A stretch of DNA of 64,000 bases from Fluviicoccus sp. (GTDB lineage: Bacteria > Pseudomonadota > Gammaproteobacteria > Pseudomonadales > Moraxellaceae): assembly GCF_030646115.1 (NCBI RefSeq), contig NZ_JAUSMX010000027.1:1-64000 (forward strand), in the 5' to 3' direction. The notes beneath the pieces were generated by a model. It did no database searches and was not told the origin of the DNA. It was given only the letters and a program-made list of their open reading frames with translations. Of the stretch, positions 47,506 to 56,222 are shown one piece after another. Both the position numbers and the translations under genes were made by a program. Numbering within the stretch: position 1 is the first letter of the stretch; every line of letters begins with the position of its first letter.

Positions 47506-49743
47506 ATGGGCTCAATCACCGCCGCCGCCGCCATCGAACAGGCAGGCGCCGCCACCCTGGCGGAAGACCTGCAGGCGCTCTATGACGAGGCCCGCGCCCG
47601 AATGGGGGACGAGGATCTGGCCCATATCCGCAAGGTCGCCGCCTATTCGCGCGCCATCAAGGCCCGCAGCCGCGAGCTGATCCAGAAAGGCGGCAAGCCG
47701 GATGCGCTCAAGCGCGGCATCGCGCTCTACATGATGCATGTCCTGCTGGAGTTCTCGGAGCTCGGCCACAACATCATGCATGGCAGCTTCGACAACCTGC
47801 CCGGTGTCGGCGAGTTCCATTCGGATAAATGGCAGTGGGATTTCGTCACCGATGTCCGGGAATGGAAGGTGATGCACCACCAGAATCACCACCCGTTCAC
47901 CAACATTGTCGGCAAGGACCACGACCTGGGCTATTCCTTCGTGCGCCTCTATCCCACGCAGAACTGGTATGGTCACCATGCCGTACAGCCCGCTGTGCTG
48001 GCCGTGCTGCTGTTCCATGTCTACCATTTCAGCCTCTACACCGCGACCTCCGCCGCGCGTGTGGAAGGCCGCAAGGTGCTGAGCCTGGACACCTTCCGCG
48101 CCACCTTTGACCGGGTCAAAAAGCACGCCCTGCAGAATTACCTGAAGGAGCCGCTGGAAGCCGGTCCCCGCTTCCTGCAAACCCTGGTCGGCAACTATCT
48201 GGGCACCGCCCTCGGCTATGACCTGACCTTCCTGATCCTGGCGCTGGAACACCACTCGCCCAACGTGGAGGTCTTTCCGGATCCGGGTCCCACTGAAACC
48301 CGTGACGGGTATTTCCGGCGGCAACTGCTGGGCACCACCAATTTCGTGCCCATGCCGGAACTGGACAGTTTCTTCGAGCGCATTCTGGCCGAGGAAGTGG
48401 ACTTTCCCGACCGACCCTCGTTCGAGGTGTTCTATGGCGGTCTCACCACCCATATCGAGCACCACCTGTTCCCCGACCTGCCGTGCAACCGCCAGCGTGA
48501 GATTGCGCCTAAGGTGCGCGAACTCTGTGCGAAACACGGCCTGCCGTACAACGTCACCACCTTTGAGGTGATTGTCCCGGAGATCCTGCGCAATTTCTTC
48601 CGGTGGGCGATGCCGGTCACCGCCGCCGAGCAGGATCGTCCTTCCCTGCTGCTGAAGAAGCCGCGCGAGCTGGTCTCGCGGGTGCTGAACGGCCTGCGCT
48701 ATCGCAGCCCGACGCCGACCACTTATTTCAAGGCGCCTGGTTACTTCAACGTGCCGGCGAAGGTGCTGGCGGCCACGCCCGCCGCCGGTGGCCAGGCCCT
48801 GACCCTGACGCTGGAAAAACCCTTCGGCTGGGATGAGGTCCACTGGGACGCGGGGGCCTTCATCTCGGTGCGGGTGCCGGTGGACGGCGAGGACCTGGTG
48901 CGCCAGTACAGCCTCACCACCGACAGCCGCGGCGGCAACACCCTGGACATCACGGTGAAGCGGGTGCAAGGGGGGCGGGTCTCGAATGCGATCAATGACC
49001 GCGTGCGCAAGGGATCGTATCTGACACTGGTGGGGGGGCCGCAAAGTGACGGCAGCTTCATCATGAAAGCCCTGCCGCAGCGCCCCGTCTTCATTGCCGG
49101 CGGCGTCGGCATTACGCCCATCATCAGCATGATCCGCAAGCTGCACCGCGAAGCACCCAATACCGAAGCCACGCTGCTGTATTTCAACCGCGATCCGGCC
49201 TCCATCATCTTCGAGCAGGAGTTGCGCGTCCTGGAAATGCAGACCGGGCTCAAGCTGCACCTGATCTGCGACCAGGCGCCTGCGTCGCGGCGTGAACTGG
49301 TGCAGGCCAGGCTGTCACAGGCCTTGCTGGAGGAGTGCATCGGCTCGCTGGCGGAGGCGGATATCTATGTCTGCGCCCCGCCGGGCATGATCGGGGCGGT
49401 GCAAGGGCATCTGCTGGCGATGGGGCTGCCCGAGGCGCGCTTCCACACCGAAAGCTTCACCCTGCCGACGCTGGTGCGCCCGAAAAGCGATGGCCGGCAG
49501 CACAGCATCCACTTCGTGCGTTCCGGGCTGAAGGTCACGGTCGACGGCGCCACCACGCTGCTGGAGGCCTCACGCCAGGCGGGCATCCATGTTCCCACCG
49601 GTTGTGAACGCGGCCTGTGCAAGGCCTGTGTCTGCACCAAGATCAACGGCGTCACCCAAGAGGACGCGCAGGCAGACATTCCGCTGGTGCGCATCACGAT
49701 GTGCAACAGCCTGCCGCGCTCAGACGTCGAACTCGACATCTGA
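47506..49743 (+). CDS. Fatty acid desaturase fused to a ferredoxin reductase and [2Fe-2S] ferredoxin, 745 aa
   Basis: Residues about 70-360 are a membrane desaturase with three His boxes: HNIMH (88-92), HHQNHH (124-129) and HIEHH (316-320). Residues about 405-640 are a flavodoxin-reductase-like module with the FAD motif RQYSL (466-470) and nucleotide motif AGGVGITPI (531-539). The last 90 residues are a plant-type ferredoxin with Cys700, 705, 708 and 733 (GCERGLCKACVC...C). Normally these are separate proteins (DesB with DesC). The fusion would carry electrons from NAD(P)H through FAD and the cluster to the diiron site in one chain. Acts at the inner membrane. Confidence 0.93.
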   Translation: MGSITAAAAIEQAGAATLAEDLQALYDEARARMGDEDLAHIRKVAAYSRAIKARSRELIQKGGKPDALKRGIALYMMHVLLEFSELGHNIMHGSFDNLPGVGEFHSDKWQWDFVTDVREWKVMHHQNHHPFTNIVGKDHDLGYSFVRLYPTQNWYGHHAVQPAVLAVLLFHVYHFSLYTATSAARVEGRKVLSLDTFRATFDRVKKHALQNYLKEPLEAGPRFLQTLVGNYLGTALGYDLTFLILALEHHSPNVEVFPDPGPTETRDGYFRRQLLGTTNFVPMPELDSFFERILAEEVDFPDRPSFEVFYGGLTTHIEHHLFPDLPCNRQREIAPKVRELCAKHGLPYNVTTFEVIVPEILRNFFRWAMPVTAAEQDRPSLLLKKPRELVSRVLNGLRYRSPTPTTYFKAPGYFNVPAKVLAATPAAGGQALTLTLEKPFGWDEVHWDAGAFISVRVPVDGEDLVRQYSLTTDSRGGNTLDITVKRVQGGRVSNAINDRVRKGSYLTLVGGPQSDGSFIMKALPQRPVFIAGGVGITPIISMIRKLHREAPNTEATLLYFNRDPASIIFEQELRVLEMQTGLKLHLICDQAPASRRELVQARLSQALLEECIGSLAEADIYVCAPPGMIGAVQGHLLAMGLPEARFHTESFTLPTLVRPKSDGRQHSIHFVRSGLKVTVDGATTLLEASRQAGIHVPTGCERGLCKACVCTKINGVTQEDAQADIPLVRITMCNSLPRSDVELDI

Positions 49744-50154
49744 GCTCAGCAAACGCTTGATGGAAAAAGTGTACTCCGGCACCCGCACCAATCCGGGTGC
49801 CAGAGGCACGATATTCTGAGCTGATGAAGAACCATCGCCAATACCGCGACACCCTATAACCTGCCTCCCAACATACTTTACCCTGCTGATTCTTGTTTTG
49901 AGAATGCCCCCGGCATAACAGCCGTGCGGCAATATCGACAGGCTGCCGACAATTACCATAAATTTCATAAGGTTAATGTAACCCCGGAAATACCTCGCCA
50001 CTCCCTCCGTTAAACCCGACTGTTTTCCTCAAATATTTCCTTAAAAAACAATAAGAACGATTCTTGTTCAGGATGAAAAATAAGCACTTCACAAAGCATA
50101 CGGGTGGGTGTATAACTATCTCAAAGACCTTATTTGTTCTGTGGAGATATCATC
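49744..50154. other. AT-rich intergenic region, 411 bp
   Basis: A hairpin GGCACCCG...CGGGTGCC (about 49779-49801) just after the desaturase fusion could end its transcript, though no T-run follows. The rest is unusually AT-rich. It includes AAGAACGATTCTT (about 50053-50065), a short dyad 90 bp before the next gene. A minus-strand frame (49720-49968, MKFMVIVGSLSILPHGCYAG...) could code a small secreted protein but has no ribosome binding site. I see no other gene. Confidence 0.4.
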
Positions 50155-50358
50155 ATGAACTGGCGTTTGGCTGCGGCTTTGTTTGCTCTCGTTTTCGTCG
50201 TATTGGCAGGTTCCCTGATCACGGCCGCCTTGGCCATGGGTTATGAAAACTCACAGGGAATGATCATTTCGGTAGCGCTGGGTTTTGTGCTCTCGGTCCC
50301 GGTCACGATCATCGTCACCCGGCAAATGCAGGAATTCATCAAGCACGTTCCGCACTGA
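50155..50358 (+). CDS. Small two-helix membrane protein, 67 aa
   Basis: Two hydrophobic segments (about 5-27 and 34-52) around a short loop with GYENSQGM; topology in-in or out-out. Similar tiny proteins occur in other gammaproteobacteria, function unknown. The ATG follows TGGAGATATCATC, a reasonable ribosome binding site; upstream in-frame ATG at 50134 is less likely. Single gene after an AT-rich gap. Confidence 0.65.
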   Translation: MNWRLAAALFALVFVVLAGSLITAALAMGYENSQGMIISVALGFVLSVPVTIIVTRQMQEFIKHVPH

Positions 50359-50430
50359 AGAAAACCTGACGTTGCCGCATCACAGGCCGGACGCTGACAT
50401 CCGGCCCTTTTCTTTTATTGATCCCCCTGT

Positions 50431-51636
50431 TCAATGTCCGGACACGATCCGGAGATCCCGGTCCGGCCGCAGACGCAGGAACACCGCCAGCGCAACCAGC
50501 GCCAGCGCCGCCGCCAGCAGGAACGCCGCCGCCGGATGCAACAGCCACAAGGCCCCCGCCACCAGCGACGCCGGCAGGTACAGCATACCGGTCACGAAGT
50601 TGTACATGCCCATGGCGGAAGCGCGACGGTCCTGTTCCAGATCAGCAATGAAAGCCTTGCTCTGGGCTTCATCAATGGCATAGAACACGCCGAACATCAC
50701 GAACAGGGCAATGATCTCCGCCTGGGTGGTGGCGACGGCGAAACCCAGACACATCAGCATGTAAGTCAGGTAACCCAGCATGATCATGCGCGCCCGGCCC
50801 ACCCGGTCGCTGATCTTGCCGATCAGCGGCGCGGTCACCACGCAGGCGATGTTGAACAGTGCATACAGCAGCACAATATCCTTCACCGCAAAACCGACGC
50901 TGTAGGCGCGCAGCAACAGGAAGCTGAAACTGAAATAGGCCAGCGAGAAAATGCCGGAGCTGACCAGATAACGCTTGAAGGCCGGGCTGAGCGTGCCCCA
51001 GGTGGCAAACAGGTTCTCGCGCTCATGCGGCTTGCCCGGCTTGTCTTCCACCATCGCCAGCACGCCGATGCTGAGTACGGCGGGAACCATCGCCACCCAG
51101 AACAACACCTGATACGTGGCCATGCCCTCGCCCAGCCACGACAGCAGCGCATAAGCCAGCAACGGCCCCAGCACCGCCCCGGATTTGTCCAGCGCCTTGT
51201 GCACGCCAAAGGCGTAACCCCGGTTGCCCTGTGCGGCGACAGCGGACAGCCAGGCGTCACGCGGCGGACCGCGAAAGCTTTTGCCCAGCCGCTCAATGAC
51301 CCGGAAGACGGCCAGACCGGTCACCGAGCTGGAAACCAGCAGGATGATCTTGGCCAGCGTCGAAAAACCGTAACCGGCAATCGTAAAGATCTTGCGCTTG
51401 CCGCTGCGGTCGCTGAGCCAGCCGGACAGGTAATTCAGTGAGGAGGCGGACAGGTCGGCCAGCCCCTCGATCAGCCCCAGCAAGGCCGCCGACGCCCCCG
51501 CCACGGTGGTGAAAAAAATGGCGAAGACGGAAAAGATGATTTCGGAACTGAGGTCGGTCAGGAAACTGACCAGCCCCAGCTTCAGGATATCGGGGTGCAC
51601 ACCGGGTTGGGGGGAAGAAGGATCATCGGACCCCAT
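50431..51636 (-). CDS. Major facilitator superfamily transporter, 401 aa
   Basis: Twelve hydrophobic segments, the MFS loop motif GWLSDRSGKRK after helix 2 and a second copy GKISDRVGRAR after helix 8. N-terminus LVSFLTDLSSEIIFSVFAIF. The ATG overlaps or nearly touches the cytochrome gene's stop codon; a TTG two codons earlier is also open. It is the last gene of a four-gene operon with cytochrome and flavoprotein genes. Its substrate is unknown; a link to the respiratory chain of the operon is suggested by the context only. Confidence 0.9.
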   Translation of the reverse strand: MGSDDPSSPQPGVHPDILKLGLVSFLTDLSSEIIFSVFAIFFTTVAGASAALLGLIEGLADLSASSLNYLSGWLSDRSGKRKIFTIAGYGFSTLAKIILLVSSSVTGLAVFRVIERLGKSFRGPPRDAWLSAVAAQGNRGYAFGVHKALDKSGAVLGPLLAYALLSWLGEGMATYQVLFWVAMVPAVLSIGVLAMVEDKPGKPHERENLFATWGTLSPAFKRYLVSSGIFSLAYFSFSFLLLRAYSVGFAVKDIVLLYALFNIACVVTAPLIGKISDRVGRARMIMLGYLTYMLMCLGFAVATTQAEIIALFVMFGVFYAIDEAQSKAFIADLEQDRRASAMGMYNFVTGMLYLPASLVAGALWLLHPAAAFLLAAALALVALAVFLRLRPDRDLRIVSGH

Positions 51637-51638
51637 GA

Positions 51639-52361
51639 TCAATCATCCCCTTCCCCACCGCCTTCACCACCCCGCCTATCGCCTTCATCCGCACCCCGGT
51701 GGCACTCCGCACAATCCTCGAAGTTGCGGATGCCCTCTTCCTCGTGCTCGTTGCGGATATTGGCCGGGGTATGCTCGTGACAGCCATAACAGGTATAGGT
51801 GCGATAATTATTGCGCACATGGCAGGTGGCGCACGGCACATTGTGGTCACGATCCAGCACGAAGTAGCGGTTATGGTCGAAGGTGGCCGGTGTCCAGCGC
51901 TCCTGGGTGTGACACTGGTTGCAACTGCCGCTGATTTGCCGGTGCAGGTTGTCCCGGGGGGCGGTGTGGCAGGTCTGGCACTGCTGTAATGTCTGCGGCT
52001 GCAGCAGGGCATGGTTGAAACGGCCCTGCTGCCGGAAACGGCGGACACCGGTATGGTCGCTGTGACAGGCCATGCAGTCCTGGCTGATCAGCTTCTGGTG
52101 GAAGGGAATGGGGCTGAGGGGCTTCGCCAGCGGTGCGCCGGTGCTGGTGAGGCGGCCAATGTCGGCGGGTTTGTGGCAACTCATGCAGCGGTCGGCCTGC
52201 GCCCCCAGGAACGGGGTATGGCAGGCAAAACAGTCCGTTTCCAGCGCATGATGCGCGGGCACCAGCTTGCCGGGGCTGACCATCAGTTGCGGGTAGACAA
52301 ACACCAGCAGCGCCAGAATACCGATATTGACGGCCAGAACCCATATCACCAAGCGCTTCAT
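51639..52361 (-). CDS. Membrane-anchored octaheme c-type cytochrome, 240 aa
   Basis: Eight CxxCH haem-binding motifs: CFACH (44), CMSCH (59), CMACH (96), CQTCH (128), CNQCH (147), CATCH (177), CYGCH (191) and CAECH (217). An N-terminal membrane helix (about 4-24) anchors it facing the periplasm. This is the cytochrome c3/c7-like multihaem class that stores or relays electrons. The ATG overlaps the preceding gene's stop codon (ATGA); the long in-frame extension upstream is inside that gene. The His/Asp/Glu-rich tail is unusual. Confidence 0.9.
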   Translation of the reverse strand: MKRLVIWVLAVNIGILALLVFVYPQLMVSPGKLVPAHHALETDCFACHTPFLGAQADRCMSCHKPADIGRLTSTGAPLAKPLSPIPFHQKLISQDCMACHSDHTGVRRFRQQGRFNHALLQPQTLQQCQTCHTAPRDNLHRQISGSCNQCHTQERWTPATFDHNRYFVLDRDHNVPCATCHVRNNYRTYTCYGCHEHTPANIRNEHEEEGIRNFEDCAECHRGADEGDRRGGEGGGEGDD

Positions 52362-52933
52362 GACCAACCCCAGAACAGGAAGATGCTGACGATATGGCCC
52401 AGCCCCAGAATCACGAAAATGAAGAAGATGGGAATGTGGATCTTGCGCCACTTCGCCATGGCATCCAGGGTCACGGCATCCCAGAACACGGCATCATCCA
52501 CGGCCACGCGTGACAGGCCCCGCAACTGGAAACGTTCGCGCTGCGCCTGTACATGGCGGCGCGAACGCTCCAGCAGCAACTTGCCGACCATGCCGCTGAC
52601 CACGTTGACACCCATGGCCGCCGTGGCCAGCCAGGGCAGGATGGCATTGAAGTGGATACCGGCATGCAGCAACACCATCCACGAACCCAGCCAGGCGGCA
52701 ATTTCGTGGAATTTCAGCATCGACTTCAGGTTGCCGGAAGCGATGTACTTCCGCTTGCGCAGGGAATAGGCCAGGGAAGCCATGATCAGCAGCGTGCCGG
52801 GAATGCCCAGATAACGCCCCACCCAGACCAGGTTCAGCCGGTGCAACAGATAGTCTCCGGCCAGGGTGGCCGCCGCCAGCAGGCCCAGCAGCAGCGCGAA
52901 GGGCAGCACATGATGACGCCATAACGAAGTCAT
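52358..52933 (-). CDS. DUF4405-like cytochrome b-type membrane protein, 191 aa
   Basis: Four or five hydrophobic helices with His residues inside them (KFHEIAAWLGSWMVLLHAGI H, and KIHIPIFFIFVILGLGHIVS). Two pairs of His on neighbouring helices could bind haem b, as in the cytochrome b561/ferric-reductase superfamily. It would pass electrons across the membrane from the flavoprotein gene before it to the multihaem cytochrome gene after it. Gaps of 2 bp upstream and an overlap of 4 bp downstream show tight coupling. Confidence 0.8.
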   Translation of the reverse strand: MTSLWRHHVLPFALLLGLLAAATLAGDYLLHRLNLVWVGRYLGIPGTLLIMASLAYSLRKRKYIASGNLKSMLKFHEIAAWLGSWMVLLHAGIHFNAILPWLATAAMGVNVVSGMVGKLLLERSRRHVQAQRERFQLRGLSRVAVDDAVFWDAVTLDAMAKWRKIHIPIFFIFVILGLGHIVSIFLFWGWS

Positions 52934-52935
52934 GG

Positions 52936-54174
52936 TCAGGCCTCCAGGATCAGGTCGGTCTTGGGGGTGCAGACACAGAGCAGGCAGGAGCCGGGTTCGG
53001 GGTCATAATCCGGTTTTTGCTCATAGCTGACCTCACCGTCGGCGATAACAGTCTGGCAGGCGCCACAGCCGCCGGCCCGACAGCCGGAGTCAACACCAAT
53101 TCCGTTGGCCTCCGCAAATTCCAGCAGACTGCCGGCGCCCGGTTGCCAAAGCAGCTGCTTGCCGGAACGGGCGAAATTCACCCGGACAACAACCGCTTCC
53201 CCTGCAACCGCCTGCACCGCCGGGCGACGCACCGAGGCCGGTCCGAAGGCTTCAAAATGGACACGTTCATCCGCCACGCCCCAATCAGCCAGCCCGGCCA
53301 CCAGGCACTCCATCATCGCTCCGGGACCGCAGAGGTAGAATTGATGCGGCTTCAGCGACAAGTGCAGTCGCAGCAGCGGGATATCCACCCGTCCCCGGTG
53401 TTCATAATCACGACCGGCCACGTCTTCCGGCCGGGGATCACTGAAGCACCGCCACAACCGCAAGCCGGGGTGGGCGGCGGCCAATTCCGCCAGCCGCGAC
53501 GCCATCACCATCTCGCGCCCGTTCCTCACGCCATAGAACAACCAGACTTCGCGTCCCGGTTGTTCAGTCAGGCACCACTCCAGCATGCTCAGCATCGGGG
53601 TAATGCCAATGCCGCCGCCAATCAGCACTACCGGCTCGTCACGCCGGTCGAGGAAAAAATGCCCGGAGGGCGCACGCACCTGCAACAGGCTGCCCGGTTG
53701 CACGTGGTCATGAAAAAAACAGGATGACCGCCCTGGAGGATGACCGTCCGCGCCGGGCACCCGCTTGATGGAAACACGATAATGATCAGGCCGGGGAGAA
53801 TCGGACAGGGAATAGCAACGAATCAGCGGAGCCGCCGCCTCTGCACCGGCATCCAGGTGGAAAGTCAGGTATTGCCCGGGCAGGAACGGTGGCAGGGCTT
53901 GGCCGTCTTCGGCAACCAGGTAAAACGAACACACCGAGTTTGCCTCATCCTCCATGACCTTGCGTTGCACCCGGAACGGCCGGAGGCCGGGCCATGCGGG
54001 CGGGGGGGCCGTCTGATCAGGCGCAGGGACGGCTTCGGGCAGTTGCAGACCCAGGGCCTGGCGGTGCAGGGCTTGATGCGCCAGCCAGTGCTGCCAGAAG
54101 CTATATCCCAGCCAGACCGCCAGCTGCAGCGCCACGGCCAGCACAATCCATAACGTCAGAGACAACGAAGTCAC
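52936..54174 (-). CDS. Membrane-tethered FAD/[2Fe-2S] oxidoreductase, 412 aa
   Basis: An N-terminal membrane helix (about 5-27) precedes a ferredoxin-reductase module: FAD motif RCYSLSDSP (about 130), nucleotide motif GGGIGITPMLSMLE (about 187), CGPGAMME near 280. A C-terminal [2Fe-2S] domain has GCRAGGCGACQ...CLLC. It takes electrons from NAD(P)H in the cytoplasm. The start is a GTG behind GAGGAGGGGGAGCCTT; first gene of the operon. Together with the b-type and c-type cytochromes it forms a plausible NADH-to-periplasm electron path. Confidence 0.9.
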   Translation of the reverse strand: MTSLSLTLWIVLAVALQLAVWLGYSFWQHWLAHQALHRQALGLQLPEAVPAPDQTAPPPAWPGLRPFRVQRKVMEDEANSVCSFYLVAEDGQALPPFLPGQYLTFHLDAGAEAAAPLIRCYSLSDSPRPDHYRVSIKRVPGADGHPPGRSSCFFHDHVQPGSLLQVRAPSGHFFLDRRDEPVVLIGGGIGITPMLSMLEWCLTEQPGREVWLFYGVRNGREMVMASRLAELAAAHPGLRLWRCFSDPRPEDVAGRDYEHRGRVDIPLLRLHLSLKPHQFYLCGPGAMMECLVAGLADWGVADERVHFEAFGPASVRRPAVQAVAGEAVVVRVNFARSGKQLLWQPGAGSLLEFAEANGIGVDSGCRAGGCGACQTVIADGEVSYEQKPDYDPEPGSCLLCVCTPKTDLILEA

Positions 54175-54279
54175 AAGGCTCCCCCTCCTCAGGGATGGAT
54201 CATGATTAATTCCATACTATTTTTACGCCTATTTGCCGAAAGTTGCCATCATCATTGCGGTAATGACCGGGAAGAGGCC

Positions 54280-54606
54280 TCAGCCCGCCACGTCGAACTG
54301 GCTTTCGAAGGTCGTCCACTTGATGCGCAGCACCTGATAAGAGCCGATGCGCTGCAGCGCGGTGAGGTCGGCGGGAGCGGAGTTGGGGTTGCGAGGCAGC
54401 GCCAGCAGGATATCCCCGTCATCCAGGCCGCTGATGAATCCCACCCGCCCGGCCACGATGGTCAAGGCCGACGGCTCTCCCTCCGCCGGTTCATGCAGCG
54501 GCACCAGCAGCATCGGGCGGCGGTTGCGTACTTTCCGCCCCTTGAGTTCGTTGAGGCGGGGACGAATGCCGAACACGGCTTCGGCGGCTTTCCAGGAATT
54601 GTTCAT
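54280..54606 (-). CDS. Hypothetical protein, 108 aa
   Basis: A basic soluble protein (MNNSWKAAEAVFGIRPRLNE LKGRKVRNRR...) with SALTIVAGRVGFISGLDDGD in the middle; not recognised. The ATG is 7 nt after AAAGGA. It is on the same strand as the electron-transfer operon, 105 bp upstream of its GTG, and probably has its own promoter. Confidence 0.65.
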   Translation of the reverse strand: MNNSWKAAEAVFGIRPRLNELKGRKVRNRRPMLLVPLHEPAEGEPSALTIVAGRVGFISGLDDGDILLALPRNPNSAPADLTALQRIGSYQVLRIKWTTFESQFDVAG

Positions 54607-54761
54607 GGGCGGTCCTTTATCGGATTCTTTGAGGGTGAAACACCGGGAAAGTATTGACCCGGTTGAGTGATTCGGCAATAGGCTGGCGCGGATCGCAGCG
54701 GTAGGCCATTATCCGGGGTTGCAAGCGCTGAATCCCCTTTCCCCCATCACCGGAGTTCACC

Positions 54762-55406
54762 ATGACATCACCCACCCTGCGCCTGCTGCTGGTCGGCAGC
54801 ACCGGCGTTGTTGGCCAGGAAGTCCTGCGGCTGGCGCTGGCCGACGCCCGCGTGCAGCAAGTGGTGGCGCTGACCCGCCGTCCGCTGCCGCCGCACCCCA
54901 AGTTGCAAAACCCGGTGGTGGATTTTTCCGCCCTGCCCACCGAGGCTCCATGGTGGGCGGTGGATGCCGTGATCTGCACGCTGGGCACCACCATCAAGGT
55001 GGCCGGTTCGAAGGCCGCCTTCGCCGCCATTGACCGGGATCTGGCGGTGAGGGTGGCAACGCAGGCACGGGCGGCCGGGGCCACGCGGTTGGCGTTGAAT
55101 TCCTCGCTGGGGGCCAGTCTCACCGGCAACTTCTACCTGAAGACCAAGGCCGAGGCGGAACAGGGCATCCGGGCGCTGGGCTATGCAACCTACGTGATTG
55201 TGCGACCGTCACTGATTGATGCCAAACGGAGCGAGTCGCGGCTGGGCGAGGAATTCGGCCTGGTCGCGATGGGACTGTTCAAGCCGTTGATTCCGGCGCG
55301 CTACCGGGCGGTGAAGCCGGAGGCGATTGCGCGGGCGCTGCTGGAAGGGGTGCTGGCGGGGCAGCCGGGGGAACAGGTCATTGAGTCAGAGCGCCTGCAA
55401 GGCTGA
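54762..55406 (+). CDS. NAD(P)-binding protein of the HTATIP2/YwnB-like type, 214 aa
   Basis: An atypical SDR: LLLVGSTGVVGQEVLRLALA at the N-terminus, a middle CTLGTTIKVAGSKAAF, and NSSLGASLTGNFYLKTKAEA (Tyr-x-x-x-Lys). Function unknown; relatives are oxidoreductases or redox sensors. A miniature relic copy lies at 59086-59250 and carries only the RRxLPPHPKLxNPVVD block and the last residues. The stop overlaps the next gene (TGATG). Confidence 0.85.
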   Translation: MTSPTLRLLLVGSTGVVGQEVLRLALADARVQQVVALTRRPLPPHPKLQNPVVDFSALPTEAPWWAVDAVICTLGTTIKVAGSKAAFAAIDRDLAVRVATQARAAGATRLALNSSLGASLTGNFYLKTKAEAEQGIRALGYATYVIVRPSLIDAKRSESRLGEEFGLVAMGLFKPLIPARYRAVKPEAIARALLEGVLAGQPGEQVIESERLQG

Positions 55407-56020
55407 TGGTCAGCTACATGCCCAAATTCATCATTCACTTTGCATTGGTTTGGACGTTGCTGATGACTACCGAACCCCTTGCAGTTGCGTCATCCAGGAC
55501 AAATTTGCCGAAGGGACTTTCCAACCTTATACCCTCAGGTTTCAAGCTGGATTTTATTACAACAGGAGATCTGGATGGAAACGGTATATCGGACTACCTG
55601 CTAGTGCTGGGACCGATCAATACATCCGCTGCCAGTGCTGTTGATCCGGATATTACAAGGCCTGTCTTGCTGGTAATCAATGATGGAAAAGGCATTCTGC
55701 GTATAGTCGCGCGTAACGATCATGCTATACCCTGCGAGGCTTGCGGAGGTGCGCAAGGTGATCCTTTCGGTGGAATAGACATCGCAAAAGGTCGTTTCAG
55801 TATTCACCAGTGGGCAGGCAGTCATGGCAAATGCCATCAGGTGACGACGTTCCGATATTCAGATCATGCCAGCCAATGGCAACTTTGGAGCATCAAGGTT
55901 GAATTTTCAGATATTGACCCTCTGCCTCGGCCAGTGCTGAAAACGCGGGCTGAAGGTTTGACACCCGTCAACTTCATGGATTTTCAAGCCCAAAGTTGCT
56001 GGGATGATTGGGATAATTAA
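55406..56020 (+). CDS. Secreted hypothetical protein with calcium-type loop, 204 aa
   Basis: A signal peptide (IIHFALVWTLLMTTEPLAVA) is followed by DLDGNGISDYLLVLG, a DxDxNG loop as in EF-hand or FG-GAP/VCBS repeats, and cysteine pairs (CEACGG; CWDDW). Probably periplasmic or outer-surface. GC is lower than in the neighbours, so it may be acquired. The ATG overlaps the upstream stop codon; a second ATG is four codons in. Function unknown. Confidence 0.65.
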   Translation: MVSYMPKFIIHFALVWTLLMTTEPLAVASSRTNLPKGLSNLIPSGFKLDFITTGDLDGNGISDYLLVLGPINTSAASAVDPDITRPVLLVINDGKGILRIVARNDHAIPCEACGGAQGDPFGGIDIAKGRFSIHQWAGSHGKCHQVTTFRYSDHASQWQLWSIKVEFSDIDPLPRPVLKTRAEGLTPVNFMDFQAQSCWDDWDN

Positions 56021-56222
56021 GTTACGTATCAGGTCGCAAAAGCGCGGCCTGCGGCACACGTCTCGACCGCTAGGGCAAGCGGCTTCGCCCCTGATCGGCA
56101 CAACCGCCCGCTGTCTTGCATTCGTCACATTTCCCGCATAGTCTCGAACTGTCCCTGGCCCGACCGGGCCACACCCAGACCGGTCAGGCCGGACGCCCCG
56201 TCCCCAGCTAACGGTGCCCGCC

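Noticed and set aside
47512-49260. 582-codon minus-strand frame opposite the desaturase fusion
   Set aside because: Antisense to a gene with complete motifs; no start signals or recognisable domains.
49720-49968. Possible small secreted protein on the minus strand (MKFMVIVGSLSILPHG...)
   Set aside because: No ribosome binding site, overlap with the desaturase gene end, and a weak composition signal; noted only in the intergenic entry.
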